The notes under the pieces: generated by a model
Told to the model about the DNA's origin: nothing
Seen by the model: the letters and a program-made list of their open reading frames with translations, nothing else
Database searches by the model: none
DNA from: Culex pipiens pallens
Lineage: Eukaryota; Arthropoda; Insecta; Diptera; Culicidae
Direction: 5' to 3'
Length of the DNA stretch: 64,000 nucleotides
Assembly (NCBI RefSeq): GCF_016801865.2
Contig: NC_068938.1
Coordinates: 13,922,746 to 13,986,745, forward strand
Shown here: piece by piece, positions 1 to 9,684 of the stretch
Position numbering within the stretch: the first letter of the stretch is position 1
Layout: every line of letters begins with the position of its first letter
Made by a program: the position numbers and the translations under genes

Positions 1-1310
1 AACAAAATAAATATTTTTATGAGAAACTTATTTAATTTGAATCACATTGGATAAAAATTTTAAGCAACCTGAATTTGCTCTCTTTGTTTAAATTGAAGTG
101 AAGATTACTGATTTTAAGCTTGAAAAACATAACAAATATAACAAAAACATATATTTTATGACTTTTTCAAAAAAAATCCCGGGATTTCGGGATTTCCCGG
201 TTTAAAAAAATATATTTCCACTTTGATTTTATCAAAAATATTTAGACTGGGCCGAATGATCGTATGGAGGATCAGGGCGGTTCGTTGCTCTTGCATATAA
301 CCAAAAATGGAATGCAAGATGTGGATACAGCAAACAGCGCTACTTCCCCATACAAACTTTGGAGAAAAAGAACAATAGTGATCCATTAATCCATATTTTT
401 CCCCAATGTCCAAATAGCATTTTAGCTTCTTTTGCTATTTCAAACAAAACATGGCAGCATTGACCAATTTTTCATACAAAAAGACAAAAGTGTTCAATTT
501 CGAACACATCAACCGGAACGTTGACACATTTTTTTTTCAATTTGAATATCACTAGAGATGTCGTTCAAATCCTTTTAAAAATATACATCATGAAGTAAGC
601 AAAAACATACCTTTTCTTAACCAACCATTTGCTAATATTTTGTCCCTATGCCGATGCAAATAATTTTCATAGTTTTAGTCCCTTTTAGTCGAAAGGGGGG
701 AGCAAAAAAATATAAATATTGAAATAACAAGTAATGGTTTCAAAATTTGCATGGAAAATGTGTTTCAAAAAGCATTTTACACTAATTCAGTTGTTTTGCA
801 ATCATTAGTTTTCCAAAAATTTAAGATTTGACGAAAAAATATGAGAGCGAAAAAAACTTTTTTTTTTTTTGCGATTATAAACATCGAAAATTTTGAATAT
901 TTCAAGAGATTTTCAAATCAACCCAATCTTGATTCTAAACACAGAGGAATGCATTTTTAATTGATTTCAGTTGATTGCACTTACATATCCATTGACATTT
1001 TGAAGTTTTTGGAAAACATATTTTTGATTTCTCGGGCCAATTTTGAAGGAGGGAGAGACAAATACTTTAAATCAAATTTGTACCAGCCTTATTTTTTTAC
1101 AAACTAAGCTGATTGTCCCAACTTGCACTATAAATGGTTAGCGATGCAAAAAACAGTGGAATACTGTTTGCTTTATAAATATTGGATAAGGAACATGCAA
1201 TATCATACATTTATTAAAAAAAATCAATTGAAATCTGTAATTCCGGAAGTTTATTTGTTTTTCTTAAATAGCAATACTATGCAGTGCAACTCACTCCACC
1301 TTTGCTTCGT
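1..1310. other. AT-rich intergenic DNA, no gene seen
   Basis: I see no credible coding exon here. The open frames are short, low-complexity and lack splice or start context. A minus-strand AATAAA at 1210-1215 fits the 3' end of the peptide gene that stops at 1311. Confidence 0.6.
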
Positions 1311-1619
1311 TCAGTAACAGCTGCAGTATCCATCATTCTTCATGTTATTTCTTTGGTTCGGAAGAAACATCGAATCCAGAATTTTGACAATTTTGGGAAG
1401 TGGTATGATCCCCCGGCATCTTTCAGGGCGGCAGCGGGAAGGAGCTGTGTGTCCTTCCTTGTTTGGAAAAATAACAATTCCTGGATAATCTGTAGAAAAT
1501 ACGTATTTAAATTGATTATTGAAAAATAAATATTAATGTCTACCTCTTCTGCTGTAGTGATCTTGAGCTGAAACAACAGCCAGCAGGACAAACAACGACG
1601 CTACGACAAAGTGTTTCAT
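1311..1619 (-). CDS. Small secreted cysteine-containing peptide, two exons (84 aa)
   Basis: Exon 1 is 1544-1619 (76 nt) and exon 2 is 1311-1489, joined by a GT-AG intron in phase 1. Residues 1-18 (MKHFVVASLFVLLAVVSA) form a clean signal peptide, followed by QDHYSRR, a possible dibasic processing site, and a mature region of about 59 residues. That region holds four cysteines: SRCRPERC in the middle and CSC near the C terminus. The start is the first ATG and has a TATA box about 60 bp upstream. Exon 1 length and intron phase are identical to the proline-rich peptide genes nearby, so a shared ancestral signal exon is inferred, although the mature part differs (cysteines, no RIRR-Ser-Pro). The family is not recognised; an immune or venom-like effector peptide is possible but unproven. 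Confidence 0.7.
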
Positions 1620-1941
1620 TGTGCGTTAAGCAACAAGAGTCAACTAACTACAGGCATTGAATTGTTGCCTCAATTTATAGCTCTATGAAAACGTTTTTAC
1701 CATGTAAACTTATCTCGAAAATGCATTGCATAGCAATGCTGATCGTAATATAAAAAATAACCTTTGGATAACTTATTCCAATGAAATAATAGCTACCTTG
1801 CAAATTTGGAGCGTATAATTTTGTATTTTCCGTTCTGATGAATCAGAAATAAACATTAGTCAGTATTAATCATGCAGTATATAAAAGGAAAATAATACAT
1901 AATTTCCAACCACTCAATTGAAAGAAGCTAAATCATTTGAA
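1620..1941. promoter_or_regulatory. Divergent promoter region between two peptide genes
   Basis: For the minus gene, TATAAAT (reverse complement of about 1673-1679) lies roughly 55-60 bp before the ATG. For the plus gene, TATATAAAA at 1878-1886 is followed about 30 bp later by TCAATT (1914-1919), an arthropod initiator-like hexamer, then the ATG at 1942. The 190 bp between the two TATA boxes contains GATAA-type words but no clear kappaB decamer. Confidence 0.55.
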
Positions 1942-2341
1942 ATGAAGATTACGACCGTTGCTGTTCTTATTCTATTCGCGTTCATTGCATGTGCTAACGC
2001 GTCCGATAATGGTGAGTTTTCTTGAGTACTTTTGCATAATCCAACTCTAAAATCATATAATTTTGCTGTAAAATTTCAGACCAAACGGCGATTGAAAAAA
2101 ATCTGAAGATTTAGCAGTCCCATCGGACATGGAATTGACCGTTGGATCACCGGATCGCATTAGACGTTCTCCATACCCTGGAAAGAATAAACCATGGAAG
2201 AAAAAGCCAAAGCCGCCGAAGCCTTCAAAGAAAATTAACAAATGGACAAACCATTTAAAGAACCTTCCGATCCCACCAATCGTTCCAGATCAAAAGCCGG
2301 ACAACAATCCTCCATCGGATTTCAATGGTATAATTTGGTAA
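1942..2341 (+). CDS. Secreted Lys/Pro-rich peptide precursor with a frame conflict at the start of exon 2
   Basis: Exon 1 is 1942-2011: MKITTVAVLILFAFIACANA is a signal peptide and the exon ends in phase 1 at a GTGAGT donor. Exon 2 contains, in frame up to the stop at 2341, the family motif DRIRRSP, then a mature tail rich in Lys and Pro (PWKKKPKPPKPSKK). The best acceptor (TTTCAG at 2079) gives an acidic pro-segment in a frame that meets TAG at 2112, one base out of step with the mature peptide. The step falls on a run of seven A (2095-2101). A weaker acceptor, TTTAG ending at 2114, would skip the pro-segment and restore the frame. So this is a one-base deletion or assembly error, an alternative acceptor, or slippage at GAA AAA AAT. 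AATAAA lies at 2440-2445. It belongs to the same family as the genes at 6670, 7560, 11560 and 14142. Confidence 0.6.
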
Positions 2342-4448
2342 TTTGATATAAACTATTGTATAAATCAGTAGATGGTTTTAAGATTTCTTACAATTTATTT
2401 GATTTTGATTACCCCATTTTTTATCAACTGCTTTTAAACAATAAAGTTTTAGAATGTCCGACTTCTATCACAATTGCAATTTTATCAATAATCACAATTT
2501 CAAAGCTCAAAAGTTTTAAAAACTGTATCTTGATTTTCTGGTCGATTTGGTATCTTTGGCAGAACAGGGGTTTTTCGGTTGCATTTTGGTCCCTGAAAAA
2601 CTCGTCAAAATTTTGAAACGATTGGTTTTGCGCTTGCTTTTCAATTTTGCATGCAGATTTATATAAGAAAACCTACTTTTTGAGATATAGATTTTCTGAT
2701 TTTGTTTTTTTGAGCCACCCTAAGTAGAAACTTTTAGTTGAAAGTAAGGGTGTTATTTTTTTTTGATTATCCGAAAATCAATTCAAATTTATTTCCTCCG
2801 AAATTGTTAATGTGCCATTACTATTGAAGTACTTTACAAAACATGTATTTGTAATAAATTGAGAGTTATCTGCACGATGCTCAATGATTCATACATTTAA
2901 ATTTTTCTCCTCTCTATGTACTCCCTCCATCCACAAGCTTCCATTCCTCATTTCCCACTCATGTGTGTTTTATGGAGTTAAATGTTTAACCTCTTTCCGG
3001 TTCCTTTCGAAACCACAAAGGATCGTCCGTTTTATCTTTTTTATAATGTCAGAACCCTCATCTTGACTTATTTAAAACGAGTTGAATATGAACCCTTACA
3101 ACAAAAAAAAACCTCCACCCAGCGAGTGGTTTGATTTTAATTCACATATTTGCATTTCATTATTGCGAAACAATGTTACCCGCGCGCGCTCCGACGAGAA
3201 AATTCTTCCTCATTATGTGTGCACTTTTCTCGAAAAACTCGTGCATTCTTGGAGCCCCGAAAAATTCTGCTCGTATTACCTTTCGAGGAAAATTCGCCAT
3301 AATTAGCCGTCCCTCATCCATATCGCGCCGAGGTGAACATGAGTAAACTCTAAAGTTGCAGCGAAAATTGTTCTATGCTAAACCGCAAGCAACATTCTGG
3401 AAGCCAATTTCGGACAAGTATTAATTCTATTATGCTTTATTATCGTCATCATTTTTCACCACAAACTATTTTCCCCGTTCCACCCACCCACTCACAGGGA
3501 ACACAGCTTGAAAGTTGGCGTGTAGCGAGAAAAGCCATAAATAAGCAGCAATTTATCATTATAATAAAACTATATTGCATTACACAGCTTTTACAGAGGG
3601 AAAAGTCCAACACCCCTTTTATACTAGCTGTAACAGTAGAGAAGCCCTGAGAGTGGCGTTGCTGGCACTTGTGATGGAAAATTTTAAAACAGTATCAAAA
3701 ATTGTATTATTCCACTTCGTCCGCACCACCCACAACAGTAAGGGGGGATGCCATATTTTTCCATGTGAGCCAACGCGTTAGGAGCACACACTGCCACGAG
3801 CTATTAACATTTTTTGCATGGTTTCCCTCCAAAGGTTGGAAAAGTTTTATTTCATTATGTTTACAATATTTACCAGCTTGGGTGAATTGCTTGATGGTGG
3901 GGGAAAGTAAGAACATGTTTTATTTTTTGAACTAGCATCTTTCAAAAAATTTCAGTTTTAAATAATTGCTTATTTTCAATTGTAATTGGAGTAATAATGA
4001 ATGTTTGGCCCTTTAGAAATGTTCATCTTGATTCCAAAATTTTCAAAATAATTGTTAGAAAAGATCATAAAACTTCACAAATGCTTTATTTTTCATAATA
4101 AAACTCAGAACAATTCAGTTTTCTTGTTTATTTTCCTTTTATTCTGTGTATTTCCAGAAATCCAATCTTTAAAGTTTTTAAAGCAATTGGAATTATTGGA
4201 AGTTTTCTGAACTTTTCAGTTTTTTTTTGTTTTAAAAAATCGAAAAACGGGAATTTTTCAGTTAAAAATAAACTTTAAGTGACCAGGTATATCTTGAAAA
4301 CGGTGTACTTTATCAATAAAAATCTGTAAAGTACTTTGCGATTGAAATTTTGATTTTACTTTAAAAACTGAAGTCAACAAATTGCTTAGGTTAAAATTTA
4401 TATTTTTTTCGAAAAAATCCATGACTCTACGAAAAAAAAATGTTTATA
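2342..4448. other. Intergenic DNA
   Basis: No gene is supported. 3180-3350 is less AT-rich and more complex than its surroundings, with CG-rich words such as CGCGCGCGCTCCGACGAG, and might be regulatory, but it has no sustained coding frame. The remainder is AT-rich. Confidence 0.5.
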
Positions 4449-5364
4449 CAGTCCAGACTCGATTATCCAAAGGCCTCAGAAAAAAATTTCTTCGGATAAT
4501 CGAATCACAAAAAAAAAAAACGCTTTTTTTTCGTTGGTTTATTTTTTATTGTTGAGCTAAAGTATGACTTCTAAACTACTCTAAAGTAATTTAGAATTTT
4601 TAAATCCAATTTAGCGCCAAAAAAAGCGGAGATGTAGTATCGAAAAAATGGCATTTTGTAATTCATAGGGTTGTTAAAATATCAAAATATCAGCTCTCAG
4701 CAACTACAATTATCCCGCCTGAATATTCATGCCTCAAATACAACTGCTCTTCTCTCTTCATTGAAACTCTCAGCGCCGAACATAGCCGAACGCGTTTTCG
4801 CGTTTACCCACTCGCGACTGACATTTTCCTTTCCTCTCTCATTCCCGCTTCCACGATCATCCTACCGCAACAGCGTTTAACCACAAAAGCCGCCACAAAA
4901 CCAATTTCGCAAACGCAGTTTGACGGGACGTCATGCGTGGTCGGCTCCTAGTCGCCATCACGCGTTTCCTCATTGCAGTTTTTGGAGAGATTGAGAGACT
5001 CAGCGGTGAGAGCGCATAGTCGAGGAAAAGGGGAGGAGTGATAGAGAGAGAATGACATCGCTGGGAATCACGAGACACAAGAAGAGATCTCACAAGCTAT
5101 AGTGACGGCCACTATACTCTCGGATATTTTTGGTGCAGAGATAATCTATTGATAGCTTTGTTATCACTCATTTGCAACACTGTTCATAGGCAATCAATTT
5201 TTCAAATTTTACTAAAATGTGGTCGAGATTGATGTTAAATGTAAGAAAATAAAAAAAATACGAAATTATTTTTTGTTCCTTTATCCAAGTACAGATACTT
5301 ATACAAACCTTTGGATAATCGAAACTTCGAATAATATAGGCTTTGGATAATCAAATCTGAACTG
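4449..5364. mobile_element. Pogo-like MITE, long copy with internal foreign DNA
   Basis: It begins with CAGTCCAGACTCGATTATCC directly after TA and ends with the inverted counterpart (GGATAATCAAATCTGAACTG). The same termini bound the elements at 38191, 52484 and 57635. The middle (about 4690-5110) is GC-richer than the rest and differs from the short copies; part of it resembles, inverted, 63200-63430. Confidence 0.7.
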
Positions 5365-6669
5365 AACATCTCTATGGCTCAAAAGTTGCGGGGTTTTGTC
5401 CCCTTTAACATATTAAAAAAACAACAAAAATAAAAAAAACGGATATTCGGAAATTGTTATTGTGAACAAAAAGTTAATCATTTTTTCGTGTACCTATTTT
5501 TCTGAAAAGTCCTCACCAATACCTACAAGTTTGGAAGAGACACCAAATCGGTCAGAAATTACTTCAAGAAATACAGATTTTCGAATATTTACGTACTATT
5601 TTTGTATGGCTGCAGCTGCATAAAAATTGTATGGAGTCTTGTATGGTAACAAGTGACATAAAATGGCTTCTTTGGACATTGCACAGTGGTCCAGATCGTA
5701 AAATTAAGTAGAAAATGGATTTTTTAAAAGTAGATGAAGTTTTGGAGCTTTGGTGTCATCAGAAGAGTTATTGCAAATAGATAAGGGCAACTTTTGGTTT
5801 GGTTGAAAATTTGGGTGGTTCACGATTAAGGTGATTTTGAAAATCTAACTTTTCAGGAATATTTTTGGGATTTTTATCGTCTTCTAAAAAGTTGTTGGGC
5901 TTACCAATCCAAGCAACTTTGACCAAGACACTAACATTTTATCTCGCAATCTACCACTTCTACTTAGAGCTCTAAAGACAAACTTTTTTTTTTTTTTACA
6001 TTGGGAAGGACCCCACAAAGGAACCAAAAAAAAATAAAAATAAACTCCGTTTCCGGTTTTGGTGGAGAAATGCTTATATTTCAAGCAAAACTTAGAATGG
6101 GCCAGTGAGGATTTGGAAACAAGCAGTCCATCCTGTTTATTCTTAATTTAAATATAAACTGACGTAAGAGGGATAGATTGTATGTTTGCAAATCCACATT
6201 GACCCATTAACATTATTTTGCTTGATTTGGCCACCAACCACAAAAAAATGTTTCCAGATCACAATTTACCAGATTTCTAGCTTTCTTTGAAATTGCCCCG
6301 AAAATCAATATGGTAGTATCAAGTCGTTCGAATTACAAACTTGTCTAAGCATAATTTATCATAAAAAATAAGCATTGAGCATTAAGAAACAAAAAAGGGC
6401 TTCCAAAAAATATTTCTCAAATTACACCGTAGTAATATAAAAATATTTCAAGCTAATCAGATCTGAAAAAAATACAGTTTTGATTCAATTTGAGCAGGGA
6501 TATGTACAAACTCGTCAAATAAAAAGTGTCTTTCGCAAAATTTCCTGTAAATTAAAAATAAAAACAGAACAATATTTTTTTTAAAATTCATTATACTTTA
6601 TTTTTTTATTTCATTTTTTATTGATTTGATTCATGCTTTCTTTAAACTAGATCCTGACATTCATTACAC
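5365..6669. repeat. Intergenic DNA with a half copy of a dispersed foldback repeat
   Basis: 5500-5690 resembles one arm of the foldback elements at 8010-8420 and 12527-13565 (shared words around CACCAAATCG, a TATGG-rich stretch, and GACATAAAATGG). The rest is AT-rich. Minus-strand AATAAA words near 6599-6604 fit polyadenylation of the peptide gene ending at 6670. Confidence 0.5.
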
Positions 6670-7157
6670 TTATCCATAATAAGACCATGGATTCGGCTGT
6701 GGATTTGACTGAGGTTGAGGAGGCTGAGATTGTGGTGGATACGGATAGGATGGTTGATGTGGTGGGTAAGGATAAGACGGATAAGAGGGTTGGGAATTTG
6801 GTGGCATATTAAGTACAAAGGGACCTCCGAAAATCGTTCCTCCCCCACCACCCGACCCCTTTGGCGGTTTATCCGACCCTTTTGGTGGTTTTGGCTTTTT
6901 ACCTCCCTTGTTCCTTCCCGGAGAACGTCTGATGCGATCATTGGAACGATCAATGGGTTCCAAATTTAACCCGTCTGGTGCAGCAGAGTCGCCTTCCCGT
7001 TGCTGTAGATCTATAGTATGTAGTGAAATAAAATAAAACAAGTTTAGTTTTCAACTTCTAAATTATGTTATGAAATCTTACCATTCGACACATTTTCTGC
7101 ATGTGCAAATGCAAGTACCGTCAGCACTGCAAGTGAATAAACAATAAAAACTTTCAT
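6670..7157 (-). CDS. Secreted Gly/Pro-rich peptide precursor with RIRR-Ser-Pro site (138 aa)
   Basis: Exon 1 is 7082-7157 (76 nt, ending in phase 1 at GTAAG) and exon 2 is 6670-7010. MKVFIVYSLAVLTVLAFAHA is the signal peptide. An acidic pro-segment of about 35 residues (DLQQREGDSAAPDGLNLEP onward) ends at NDRIRRSP. The predicted mature chain then starts SPGRNKGGKKPKPP, passes through a Lys-Pro-Gly segment and a Gly run, and ends in Tyr-Pro-rich repeats (QPSYPYPP twice) and WSYYG. It is the longest and most intact member of the cluster, with a good promoter (TATATAA, Inr TCAGTT, kappaB-like GGGAATTTTA). The layout is typical of insect proline- or glycine-rich antimicrobial precursors; antimicrobial activity is inferred from composition and architecture only. 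Confidence 0.8.
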
Positions 7158-7559
7158 TTCAAAGAAGTTATTAGCAAGAGAGGCCAAATCAATGTGGGCT
7201 CTCAAACTCAACTGATGCAGGATTCAACATTGAGCCGAGTTTATATAGTACTAAACAAATCAACATAAAATATTGAGTAAAATTCCCAGCATCGAATCAT
7301 TCCTGTGCATGAGAAAATTGTACTTACTACGAAGTCAACATATTCGTAGAATAAATAATGTTGGTGTACAATTAACACCTTGATCATACATGCTGACTCA
7401 TTCTTTTTGTTAAATTATTCATACATAGAAATCGAATACAATAATAAATCTTGCTGAAACATTTATTGTTCAATGAAAAAGAATATAAACCGAAGTGTTA
7501 AGATCTAGTAGTTTACAGACAAGTGTAACTCGAAAGAAATAACATTTATTTGTTTAAAA
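7158..7559. promoter_or_regulatory. Divergent promoter region with TATA, Inr and a kappaB-like site
   Basis: Minus gene: TATATAA (reverse complement of 7241-7247) and initiator TCAGTT (reverse complement of 7210-7215), with GGGAATTTTA (reverse complement of 7278-7287) 31 bp upstream of the TATA box. This is one base off a relaxed Relish/Dif consensus GGGRNWYYYY. Plus gene: TATAAA at 7484-7489, 71 bp before the ATG. Immune induction is inference. Confidence 0.55.
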
Positions 7560-7850
7560 ATGCGATTGCTCATATTAGCCACTTTGTTGTTGATGTCGGT
7601 TTTTGCATTCGCAAATGCTAATTTGATAAGAAATGGTGAGTTCTGGATTTCTATCATAAGACAATATTTCAACAAAAAAAACCTTTCAGATGTGGACTCG
7701 CTTGAGTATGACCTGATGGATTTTTCCGACGGGGAAAATATCTTCACATCATCGGCCCCTCGCATTAGGCGTTCGCCAGACCCAAGACGAAGAGGTCAAG
7801 CACCACCGACGCCAACACTTCCAAGGCCACCTCCACCATACTACCGTTAA
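7560..7850 (+). CDS. Secreted Arg/Pro-rich peptide precursor (78 aa)
   Basis: Exon 1 is 7560-7635 (76 nt) and exon 2 is 7690-7850; the 54-nt intron is GTGAGT to TTTCAG in phase 1. Because the intron has no in-frame stop and is a multiple of three, the gene also reads as one open frame, but the family structure supports splicing. MRLLILATLLLMSVFAFANA is the signal peptide. An acidic pro-segment (DVDSLEYDLMDFSDGEN) leads to APRIRRSP. The mature peptide is about 25 residues, SPDPRRRGQAPPTPTLPRPP and a few more ending YYR, close in composition to drosocin or apidaecin-type peptides. AATAAA is at 7910-7915. It pairs head to head with the gene at 6670-7157. Confidence 0.8.
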   Translation: MRLLILATLLLMSVFAFANANLIRNGEFWISIIRQYFNKKNLSDVDSLEYDLMDFSDGENIFTSSAPRIRRSPDPRRRGQAPPTPTLPRPPPPYYR

Positions 7851-8979
7851 AGTTTCCATTTAACTTGAGTTCGATTTCGATTATGATGACGATGAAGTAT
7901 TTAATTATCAATAAAGTATAGCGATTTGGGCAATTAAAAACATATTGTTTACAATTTCGTGTTTTTTTTTTGCATTTTGTGTCATAAGTAACCAAAAATC
8001 TGTATCTTTTGAAAGAATTTTGTGATCGGTTTGATGTCTTCGGCAAAGTTGTAGATATTGATTGGAAAATTTGTTTTGTATTTGGGATGATTCGGAAAAA
8101 AGTTGTACACGGGGAAATGCCGAAAATGTAAATTTCTTATTTTTTTAGACAAAAAAAACTAAACGTCAGTCATAAAATAGTTTCGAGTATAACTTCTATT
8201 TTTTGCAAAAATCACATTTTTCTAAAAAAAACTAAATTACCGTGTACAATTTTGTTCAGAATAGTCCTCATCAATATCTACAACTTTGCCCAAGACACTG
8301 AACCGATCAGAAAAATCCTTTTAAAGATACATATTTTGAATATTTACATTTTTATTTGGCCAGCTGCCAAAAATGTATGGCTTTGGCCACTCCGGAACCG
8401 ATTTCGGAAAATCTACACAAAGTATGGGTAAAGTTACGTAAAATCCAATTTCGATCACAGGAGACTGAATAAGCAAACAAGATGAAAACGTCAAGAAACA
8501 AAAAAAGACGAGGTTTGTCGTGTTTAGCTTGTTTTTTTAAAGTTATAATATCTTTTTAACAGTCAAAACGGATTAACAAAGTCCAAAAAAAGTTATAAAT
8601 GTAAGAGATTTTTCTACAAATCTGTTAAAACAAATAATTTTTGAAAATCGATCCACCTATGAAGCCAGTTTAATTAAAAATCCATACAAAAAATCATAAA
8701 CCTTAATTTTTTAATACAATATTTTGATCATTACAGATTCTGATTCAGGCCGGTAAAACAGAACTTTCTTCGTATAAATCTCCGATGGGGTATCTCGGTT
8801 TATAATATTTTGATCCAGTCACGCCTTGATCACATCCGATCAGTGCTCGAAAATTAAGGAGGCATCAGACTATGACAAACAAACTCGAACTTTTTGACAG
8901 TTCGACAGTTGGCCTGCATCTGATTGCAGAAACGTCAGCCTGCATACAGGGTGCTGTGTTTGCGAGTTAGGCAAACTGT
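7851..8979. repeat. Foldback repeat (about 8010-8420) in intergenic DNA
   Basis: GTCTTCGGCAAAGTTGTAGA near 8036 and its inverted counterpart TCTACAACTTTGCCCAAGAC near 8277 bracket a hairpin about 300 bp long with GTGTAC words in both arms. The same family recurs at 12527-13565 and, in part, at 5500-5690. No coding exon is seen from 8421 to 8979. Confidence 0.6.
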
Positions 8980-9168
8980 CTACACGGAGAAAAAAGAGTT
9001 CCCAAAATCGTGAACAAGCGTTCATGAAAATCGGAACCACGAACAAAGTGTTCAAATTCCATGGTACGATTTTGAAAAACGTACCATGCAATTAGAACAC
9101 TTTGTTCGTGGTTTCGATTTTCATGAACGCTTGTTCACGATTTTGGGAACTTTTTTTTCTCCGTGTAG
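8980..9168. mobile_element. Near-perfect palindromic MITE
   Basis: CTACACGGAGAAAAAAGAGT at the left end is mirrored by TTTTTTTTCTCCGTGTAG at the right, with almost uninterrupted pairing through GTTCCCAAAATCGTGAACAA to a short centre near 9075. At 189 bp and with a very well conserved palindrome, it looks recently inserted. It lies about 100 bp past the polyadenylation signal of the transporter gene. Confidence 0.8.
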
Positions 9169-9684
9169 CACGAAAAAGTGAGAGTTTGTTTATCATAGTG
9201 TTATACCTGCTTCAAAAAGAGAAGTTCGCCAAAATAAAACACATTATTTGTATTTTATACAAAACTTTATTTCGTTAAAACTAGTTCATTAATATTTTCT
9301 CAAGATAAAAACGCTGTGTGTTTAAACACAAAACTCCCCCTCTTTTCACGAATGACCTAACTCCTAAACAATTCTTTTGATTGTATCACAGGCAGTTACG
9401 AAAAAGAAAAAAAACAGTTAGCACATTGTACTTGTACACTTTGTAAAACTTGCACAGTTAAAAAACAAACCCCCCAAGACAGAACCTAATTTGTACAGTC
9501 TAATAGTTTCCCACGCGCACACACTGTTCCACTCATTCCGGCTTCCGGCTTCCAGCGGAGATTCCGTGTCTCGTCCATCGATCACCCCTCCCAATACGAA
9601 TGTTTGCATGATTAAGTAACTGGAATACATATTGCTGCATTGTTTTCAGATTATCTGCGTTGAGATCCACCCTCTCTCTTCCTC

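Noticed and set aside
2091..2106. Programmed -1 ribosomal frameshifting as the sole explanation for the exon-2 frame step
   Set aside because: The heptamer fits, but I see no convincing downstream pseudoknot, and a one-base indel or the alternative acceptor is simpler. Kept only as a possibility in the findings.
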